Part shown: positions 1-9,578 of the stretch, one piece after another
Numbering within the stretch: the first letter of the stretch is position 1
Layout: each line of letters starts with the position of its first letter
Assembly (NCBI GenBank): GCA_004335835.1
Contig: RWJK01001388.1
Span: 79,329 to 143,328, forward strand
DNA length: 64,000 nucleotides
Source: Scenedesmus sp. ARA3
Taxonomy: Eukaryota; Chlorophyta; Chlorophyceae; Sphaeropleales; Scenedesmaceae
Reading direction: 5' to 3'
The notes under the pieces: generated by a model
What the model was told of the DNA's origin: nothing
What the model saw: only the letters and a program-made list of their open reading frames with translations
The model's database searches: none
Program-made: the position numbers and the translations under genes

Positions 1-663
1 GGCCTCCGTACTGTACTGGTAGTGGTGGTCGTCAATGCACTGTGCAACAAGCAGCAGTGGCGGCCATCACAGCCAGCCAGCCAGCATGCAAACAAAGCAG
101 AGCCCCTCACCATCTGCCAGCACGTGCAACAATTGTGCACTCTAGCAGCTCATGGGCCCAGTGCTGACTCAACTGCAGCAAAACACAAACTCATGGCCAA
201 GACTCGCTGCAGGCTGCTGCAGTGGCTGGTGTTGCCAGCCAGGCGGCTGCGTGTGCCAGCAGCTGGTTGCAACGCTGAGCGACATGTTGATCACACATAA
301 CATGTACGCAGCCGCTGATCGCACGCACCAAACAAACACCTGCTACATGCCCAGCAGCAGCACAAACCTCAGGCCTTGTTTATGCCCCTGTGATGCACAT
401 GCCCCAGTCCCTGCCACCCAAATGCTTCTAGTTGCTCTGCATGAATTGATCTCAATAGACACACACCGCCAAAGCTTCCCCAAGCAATGCACTGTCACCT
501 GCACATTTAGTACAAACTGTACAACTCCTCGCTCAAAACACGCCGCATTGCACACCATAACCAACAGCAACAGCCACCGACCAATCTCAAAAGAGGGCCC
601 GAGCCCCACTGCTGGCACAGCGGCTGCCGTCTTGGTTCCACCGCAGATGCACACAAACAATGT

Positions 664-807
664 ACCGCTCACCCAATGTACTGCTCGCACGCAGCAGTAC
701 ACTATCCCGCTTAGTCCATGTACTGCTCCATGTGGCAGTTGCTCCAGCTGAGCTTCATCTCCAGTGTGCCGCTCACCCAATGTACTGCTCCCACATGGCA
801 GTACAAT
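664..807 (-). repeat. Tandem copies of the last exon's end beyond the stop codon
   Basis: The last 70 bp of the synaptotagmin-like coding region (815-882, including stop codon and SNCHVEQYMD codons) recurs at about 706-776 with few changes. The flanking 40 bp recurs at 664-700 and 770-807. The repeat period is about 105 bp. These copies lie downstream of the stop and would be 3' UTR. Confidence 0.85.
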
Positions 808-814
808 GTAGTGC

Positions 815-3800
815 TTAGTCCATGTACTGCTCCACGTGGCAGTTGCTCCAGCTGAGCTTCATCTCCAGCGTGCCGCTCTCAGCCTCCAGCAGCGGCCAGG
901 TGTCCTTCAGGTGCCCGTTGCGCGCCACGTCAGCGACAGGGATCTGCAGCTTGCCCAGCAGCTGGTCCTGGAAGCGGCTCTGCAGGAAGAGCGACAGCAG
1001 GTAGCAGAAAGTGTGAGGAGGTGTGTGAAGTGCGAGAGGGTGTGACTAGGATCTGCAGCTTGCCCAGTAGCTGGTCAACAAGGAAGCGGCTCTGCAGGAA
1101 GTGTGAACAAAAGAACGAGCAGGAATCAAGTGTGAGAATGTGTGTGAGGAGGGGTGGATGCGCCACGTCAGCGACGGGGATCTGCAGCTTGCCCAGCAGC
1201 TGGCCCTGGAAGCGGCTCTGCAGGAAGTGTGACCAAAGTTACGCCAAACAATCAGCAACGACTCCCGTAACACTGTGCCCTCTTACTGTGAGGTAGTAGC
1301 TGCAGCACCGACACACCATGCACCAAGATGTGCCCCATGCAAGACCCCTCGAGGCTGCGTGTGGCGTCCAGAATGCCCGCTTGTTTGTCACCCAGTATAA
1401 AACATTGACATGAACCTGAAGCTTATCAAACCCCGCCCTGGTCATCTGGCAAGACCATCTCCCTCACCTTGCTCAGCTTGAGGTTCAGAGTGGCGTTCAG
1501 GATGCCTGTCTTGTTTTTCACGCTGAGCGTGAGCACGCTGCCCGCGCTGATCATCACAAAGTCAAACGTCTCGCACCAGCGCGGCGTGTTGTCGTTGAAT
1601 TTGACACTGGTCTTCTGCGTCTCGCTGGGCCTGCGGAGTTGGCAGCAGCAGCAGCAGCAGCAGCGGCGGCAGCAGCATGTGCGAGACCGAGGGGCTTCAA
1701 GAGCGCATCAAACGTCAAAAGGCGTGTTGTTGTGGCATCAGCGGTCAGCAGCAGCAGCAGCAGTAGCAGCAGTAGCAATTGCAGGTTCTCCTCATCTACA
1801 TCTTCAAACAGAAGGCTGCAAGACAGCTTGAGTGCTGCACAAAACCTACTTCATGTGCGCTGCACCTCCCTGAAAACCACCTGCGCAGGTCATAGGCCAC
1901 CACCAGCATCTCCATGTATGCATCCGGGTTGGTGAAGCTGCCAACAGCCCTGACACCCTAGGCAGCTTCAAACAAACCCCTTGCACTGCGAAGACTCATT
2001 GTTACAACAAGCTGCCCACCTGCGCGGGTCGCAGTCCACCAGCAGCATCTCCACGTATGCGTCCGGGTTGGTGAGGCTGCCTGGCGTGGCCAGCTTGCTG
2101 GCCTTGAAGATGGTCACGGTCAGCAGCCCGCGCTGGAAGTCGTTGATGTTGCTGATGAACTGGCGCGGCCTGCAGGGGCGATCGCGACATGTTATGTTAT
2201 GTCATCTGTTGGAATATACGTGTGATGCGGCAGGGTGAGTGATGAGGTATGTGGGTGAGGTTACAGCTGTTGTGTGCAGCAGGTGGCAACTTTACTTTGC
2301 TGTGTTGGGGGATTGAAGGTGTGAAAGAGGGAGCTGTTGATGGTGGCAGGCAGTGCAGTGTAGCATGCGTGAGCCAGTAGTGTAGCATGCGTGAGCCAGG
2401 AGAGATCACATTGCTCCCAGATTGCTTCTGCTGCCTCGGTGTGCATGCAGAGGTAGTTGCGTGCGTCCCAGCGCACTCTGCTTCACAGCATGCAGTGAGC
2501 AGGACATGCAGTTATGGGTTTGCCGCACTGGCCGTATGTAACAAGTACAGCTGTGCTACATTACTTGTCAGTAACACACTCACTTTGGCGGAGTGAAGGG
2601 CACGTACTGCGCAAAGCCGCCCTTGACTGGTGTGAGCTCGATGTCATCATCAAAGGTGGGGTGCTCAAATGGCATGTACTGCAGCGTGATGTGCATCATG
2701 CCCACAGGCTGCAAGCAGGCAGCAGAAACATGCGGCAACAGCAGTGGTGTCAGCAGTCAGCAGCAGCAGTACATGTCCAAGGGGGTGGCTCGAATGGCAT
2801 GTACTGCAGCGTGATGTGCATCATGCCCACAGGCTGCAAGCAGGCAGCAGAAACATGCGGCAACAGCAGTGGTGTCAGCAGTCAGCAGCAGCAGTACATG
2901 TCCAAGGGGGTGGCTCGAATGGCATGTACTGCAGCGTGATGTGCATCATGCCCACAGGCTGCGAGCAGGCAGCAGAAACATGAGGCAACAGCAGTGTCAG
3001 CAGTCAGCAGCAGCAGTACATGTCAAATGTGGGGTGCTCAAAGCACATGAACTGCAGTGTGATGTGCATCATGCCCACAGGCTGCAAGCAGGCAGCGAAG
3101 AGGTGTGGCAACAGCAGCAGTCAGTCAATGTGGGGCGCTCGAATGACATGTACTGCAGCGTGATGTGCACAATGCCCCACCCACCACATGCCAATGCATG
3201 ATCAACACGGTAGTACTGCAAAACTCAACCCTCGCTGACGCGATTGATAAGTTGAAACAGCACACCTTTGTGCCCTCAACTGCTGTGCTGCCGTTGCCGC
3301 GCAGCACCACCTCCTGCTCCACCAGCACGATCTCCTCCTCTGCCTTCTTTGCGGCCTCCTCAGCTGCCTTCTTAGCTGCGTCCTCCGCCTCGCGCTGCTC
3401 CTTGGTGAGGGCCTTGCGGCGCTTCACCTCTGCAGCAGCAAATCACACAAAAAAGAACACACCGACAGAGTGAGAGGCACACCACTGACTTGACAACAGT
3501 GCGCAGCTAGGAGCACACAGCGCTTGGTGAGCGCCTCGCGGCGCTTCCCCTCTGCGGCAGCAAGGTTGCAGACGCAGCACATTGTCAGGCACAGGAGCGC
3601 ATGTCTGCATAACTGACAGGCCGTCCTCCGCCTCGCGCTGCTCATTGATGAGGGCCTTGCGGCGCTTGGCCTCTGCAACGGCAAGGGTGCACACGTATTG
3701 CATTGTTGAGAGCAGACAGCGACAGCGACAGCAATAGAGGGATGCATGCTACACAAGAGCAGCGCCTCACCTGCCGCTGCTGCCGCCTTTTTCTCATCTG

Positions 3801-4681
3801 CCAGCCGCTTCCATTCAGCCCACAGCGCTTTTTCATCCTCCTCACTCCAAGCCTCAGCAGCCTTAGGCACCCGAGCAGCAGCAGCAGCAGCCGCCGCCGC
3901 AGCCTCGGCGCTGCTGCTGCCGCTGGTGCTCGCCTTCTGTGCTGCTGCTGCCTTCTCTGCTGCCTCCATTTGTGCCGCTGCTGCAGCCTCTGCTGCTGCT
4001 TTGCGCTCCTCTTCGAGGCGCACCTCCTTTGCGGTTTTGGCCACCTGGGTGTTAAATTTGACACAGCACAGAGCTTGTTATGTTTGCAGCATCAATCAGC
4101 AGACATGCAGGGCAGATAACCATTGCTCGCAGCACAACATATCAGCGTCGGCATGATGTACAAACCTAGCTGGTGCAGCACCAGGTTGCCGGATTCAGCA
4201 GATCTTGACTTCAGTCAGCAGGCCAATGCGCTTGCCGCTATGCTGTGCCATGCTGCCGCTGACTGAACAGGCCGATGCTGTGCAAGGCTGTGCAAAGCTG
4301 AAGCAGCCATTGCACTCACCATCATGGGGATCTTGCTGTTACTTAGCATGCTGATCCTCTTGCCGCTACGCTGTGCAAGGCTGCGCAAGGCTGTGCAATG
4401 CTGTGCAATGCTGATGCAATCGTTGTGCTCACCATGATGATTGTCTTGCCTGACATGTCGCATGCCACTGTTTGTAACATGCTGCTTTGTTATGCATCCT
4501 CATTGAAGCAACACGCTGACTGTGACGGCCGTCTTGCTGATCCTCTTGCCGCTATGCTGTACCATGCTGTGCAAGGCTGTGCAATATGCTGATGCAATCG
4601 CTGTGCTCACCACGATGATTGTCTTGCCTGACATGTCAGGGGAGCTGCCGCTGCTCTTCATGGACACTAGCCGCTTCATCT

Positions 4682-4723
<42 letters not shown>

Positions 4724-5624
4724 CAGCAAACATCAGTCACGTGTAGTCCCTCGTGTCGAGCTGGGCGCCCCCATGCAGCAGTGCCAGCCCCATTGGTAGT
4801 CCCTTCTGCAATGCTGCACACCCCAAGCCCCTGAAACCTGGCTGGCAGCCAGCTTGCTGCTGCCCTGCTGTTGACAAACGCTCGTGCCAACTCGCCCAGC
4901 ACGCTGCTCCTGCTTGTGTAACACTTCCCTGCCCATGTCAGGTGAGCACCACGAGCCATCCCACAAACAAGCATGTGTGTGAGTGCACTGCCACATCTGT
5001 CTGACAGAATGCACCCATCTTGCTCATGCGCAGCAGCAGCAGCAGCAGCTGCAGCAACCCACCGCTCCTGTTGCGCCCGTGGCTGTCTTGGCGATGCCCT
5101 TGCTCACTGCCTTGAGCAGGCCTCCCCCGGCCATGTGCAGCGGCAGCACCAGCCTCTTCTCACTCATGGGGCTCTTGATCCAGTCAGCCAGGTGGTACGC
5201 CACCTGCAGGCAGCAGATCAAGAATAAGAGAATAATTGCGGACAAAGGACATGCTTGGTGAGCAAGCCACAGCAACATGTGCAGCGGCAGCACCAGCTTC
5301 TTCTCCTGCATGGGGTTCTTAACCAGTCCGCACGATGGTACACCACCTGCAGCGGTATATTTTAGATATGTGTGGCGTTTAGTATCAAGCCGTAAGAATG
5401 TGCAGCGGCAGCTGAATCTCCTGCATGGGGCAGCTGGTCCATTCACAAGCTCCCTTGATCGGGTGTGCCGGCTTCCAACTGAGGTCTCACAGCTGCCATA
5501 GCTTCTCCATTTCCTGTTCACTAGTGGCAGGATCCATCTGTCACTCAAGACACTATTATTACACACTGCAAACACCACCAAAACATAGTGTAATGGCGAA
5601 ACCCAGGATCGAACTGGGGACCTG

Positions 5625-5660
<36 letters not shown>

Positions 5661-7692
5661 TTCGCCCTGAACTTCACAGCAGAGGAGTGTGAATTCGGGT
5701 GCCATGCTGCTCCACTCACCAGGGACTGGCTGATTGTTTGCTGCATGACAGTGGTGTCACCGCAGCAGTTGAAGTCCCTGCAGCGCTTGAAAAAAACAGC
5801 ACCCCGGCGCGCCTCGCTGCATTTGCCACCCTGTGACGGACCACTCTCTTGCCACCCCTGTGCACACTGTGCAACCCCTCTTCTCCCACCCACCACACAA
5901 GTGCCGCACCTTCTCTCCGCCTGTTGCCGGGTCACTTCAAATGGCCTTCAGACTACCACAACACGACAAGCCACACGCATGCAGCACAGCGACTGCAACA
6001 CACCAGCGCAACACTTCCTTCACACACTAGTGTGCAGCCGGCAACTGCGCCGCCAAGCAGGGCTACAACTGAGCAGGTTTGGTCTTTAACAAAGCCCTCA
6101 CCGTCTCCCCCCCAGTGGCTGGGTTGCCCTCGATGGCCTCCTCACTGAAGAACACCTCCGCAGTGCCCAGCAGCAAGTTCTACTCAGAAACAAGCCACAC
6201 ACATGCGGCACAGCCGCAACAACGCACCGGGGCAAACATGTTGCTCTTAGGAGACAAAACATTTGTCGTTCTAGGTATCGAAGTTGACGCTACGCCAAGC
6301 GCGCCAACACCTGCCAGCATGACGAGTAAAAACCACATCGGCCCGCACCTTCTCCCCGCCTGTTGCCGGGTCGCTCTCAATGGCCTCCTCACTGAAGAAC
6401 AGCTCAGCAGTGCCCAGCAGGTCGTCCGTGGGGCACAGCCGGTCGTAGTCGTACACCTGCACAACGCAATTCAGAAATAACAATAACAAAATGACAATGA
6501 TAACGTCGTGTTTGAAGACAATTGTCGACACAGATTTCATGCACACAGAGAGCAGAGACAACAAGCATAGTGCTTGTGGGGCGCAGCCAGTCGGTTGATG
6601 CTGCGGGGGCTGCAGGCATGCATTTGCGATGCCGAGGTGTTCCCTGCAGCCGCTGAAAGGCACGCACAATGCATGCAAAAGTATATTGAGCAGCAGCAGC
6701 CAGCAAGGTGTACTTCTGGCCCAGCCGCAGCCATAGTTATACAGCTCGATGACTCACATCCGAAACTACAAACAAATCCCACAACAACAGTGAATCCAAT
6801 CTCTGCGCCGCGCCGCACCTTGATGGAGAGCTTCTGCTGCTGGAAGTCATCCACCACCATGAAGAACTCCTGGTTGAACACCGGGTTGTTGCTGCTCTTG
6901 ACCGTCTTGCTGCGCTGCACGCGGCCCTCGCGGATCTGCATACAGCACATTTGTCACAGGCAATGTGGCCGTCAAATGACACTTGTTAGTCGACACCAAG
7001 TAAATGCTGCTCTTGACCGTCTTGCTGCGCTGCACGCGGCCCTCGCGGATCTGGAAACACATTATAAAAATTGTTGTGACAGTTTGTGTGACAGAGGTGA
7101 AGCGTGATATGGGGTGCAGGCATGTCAGATCAGCAGGTGATGCAGGGTGTGACCAGCTGCGATTGAAAGGAAGGAAACAGGAAAGGTGGCTGCAAGGTTG
7201 CATCAGCCGCTGCAGGGCGTGCAGAAACGCTAGCGCTTCCACACCACCGACAGCTACGCAGGATCATATGCACCACAGGGATGCTTGGTGGCCGCATCAG
7301 CAGTGATGCACAAGCCCTTGCTGCCGTTGCATTTGCTTTCTGCTGTTGAAGTTGCTTGCTGCTGTTGCATATGCTTCGCACGCGCAGTGCGTACTTGTTC
7401 ACCAGCACCACACAAAATGCATTCTATTCTTCGTTGTTTACTGCACCCTCAGCCTGATCTGCAGGAACTGCACCTCCACACACGCACCTCAAACACCACG
7501 TAGGGGTCGCCCTTGGTCAGCAGGTCTGTGGTTTTGAGGTTTTCAATCTTGGTCAACGTCACTTTGACCATGCCCTGCGGCTCCGGGGGCACCCCAAAGT
7601 TGGTCATCAGCGGCACACTCACACTGTTGGGGTACAGCAGCACGTCCTTGAGCACCATCTGCACTCATTAAAGCAGCAGTGACATGCAGCAG

Positions 7693-7739
<47 letters not shown>

Positions 7740-7829
7740 ACAGTTCGTCATCAGCGGCACGCTCACACTGTTGGGGTACAGCAGCACGTCCTTGAGCACC
7801 ATCTGCACTCATTGAAGCAGCAGTGACAT

Positions 7830-7873
<44 letters not shown>

Positions 7874-9097
7874 AACTGTTCGTCATCAGCGGCACGCTCA
7901 CACTGTTGGGGTACAGCAGCACGTCCTTGAGCACCATCTGCAACAGATAACAACAAACACGCGGATCAGCAGCATCAGCAGCAACAGTTGGTCAAGAGCG
8001 CCATCTGCGGTACAACAGCAAAACAACAAGTGCAGCAGCAGCAGCAGCAGCAGCGTCCCGAGCAGCCTGCACTGAAGCCATACTACCTGTCAAAGACGAA
8101 GCCACACCGTGTGTTGGCCAAACATCGGGGGCTTTGGGCAGGCATCTATAGCAGCAACACCCTCAGTGCAGCAAGTGCTGCTCACACCGAGCGCCCAGTC
8201 CACCGCCGGCTTCTAAGCACAACACAGCAGCACGCACACAAGCACGCAGAGAGCCACACACACGCAGCCGCAGGGCTGCCGCCGCTGCTGCTGCTGCTCA
8301 CCCCAATCGCCCAGTCCACCACACGCTTACTCATGGCAGCTGCTCAGCACCACATACACAACACACAGCCCCTAGCTACAACTGTGCTGACTGACTTTTG
8401 CCTGTCTGCCCAGCTCACCCCAATGGCCCAGTCCACGGCCTGCTTCACTCCCGGCAGCGCCATCATGTCGGGGCCGTTGAACAGGCGCAGGCTGTAGTCC
8501 AGGTGCATCGGCTGCAGCAGGCTCAGCGTGGCGCCGCCTGCAAATGCACACAAAACAGACAGTGTTCAGGCGAGCAGGCGGCAATGTGAGCAGGCCAAGC
8601 ACAAAGGGCGCAGGCTGTAGTCCAGGTGCATCGGCTGCAGCAGGCTCAGCGTGGCGCCGCCTGCGGACACACAAGACAGTGTTGTGTTTGGAAAGGCCAG
8701 CAGGCGGCAATGTGGGCTGGTCAAGTGCAACAGAAAGGGAGAACATGTGGTATGCCCTGTGCTGCGCTCCCCGGTGCCATGCTGCGCTGTGCTGCAAGTC
8801 CCTGCATAAACTCTGTTCAATCAAATTGATTGAACTCAAACCCACCGATGCAGGGTATGGTGTCCACCATGTTGGGCACCACGTGCTCCCCTGTGTTGTG
8901 CTGCGCTGTGCTGTAGTGTCCTACCTAAACATCAAAATTGTGATATGAAAACAAAAACCACGACTCACCGATGCAGGGTATGGTGTCCACCATGTTGAGC
9001 ACCACGCGTGCCAGGGCCTTGTACTGGATGTGGCTGATGTGCACGGGGATGACCACGCGCGCAGGGCCCAGCTTCAGGTACACCTGCACATCAAACT

Positions 9098-9136
<39 letters not shown>

Positions 9137-9479
9137 GCGGCGGCAGCATGGCATGAGCTGGTGTTGGTCTGCACATGCTTCGGCTACTCGAGCAGAGCAC
9201 AACATGTGTCTGCACACAGATAGCTAGGCCTGCGGGTGACCACTCGTTGCTGACCCTGATGAGCGGCATCAAACTGCGCCTTGCAATTGCAGCACTTGAA
9301 AAAGGAAGCTACAACGCACGGGCATGTGACCGCCAGCACTGCAAACAACCTAGGCTCACCACTGCGTTGCTGCCCCAGATGAGGGGCATCTCCATGATGC
9401 AGGTGTCTTCCGCTGTGCTGTACACCTTCATGCCCGCCACACGCACAGGGTGCTCGCCCAGCGTGAAGTACTTGTCTGC

Positions 9480-9578
<99 letters not shown>

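Noticed and set aside
815..5785. Splitting the synaptotagmin-like locus into two genes at the tRNA
   Set aside because: Exon phases run through the tRNA-containing intron. The final C2A strand and C2B lie on the far side, so a single gene explains both halves better.
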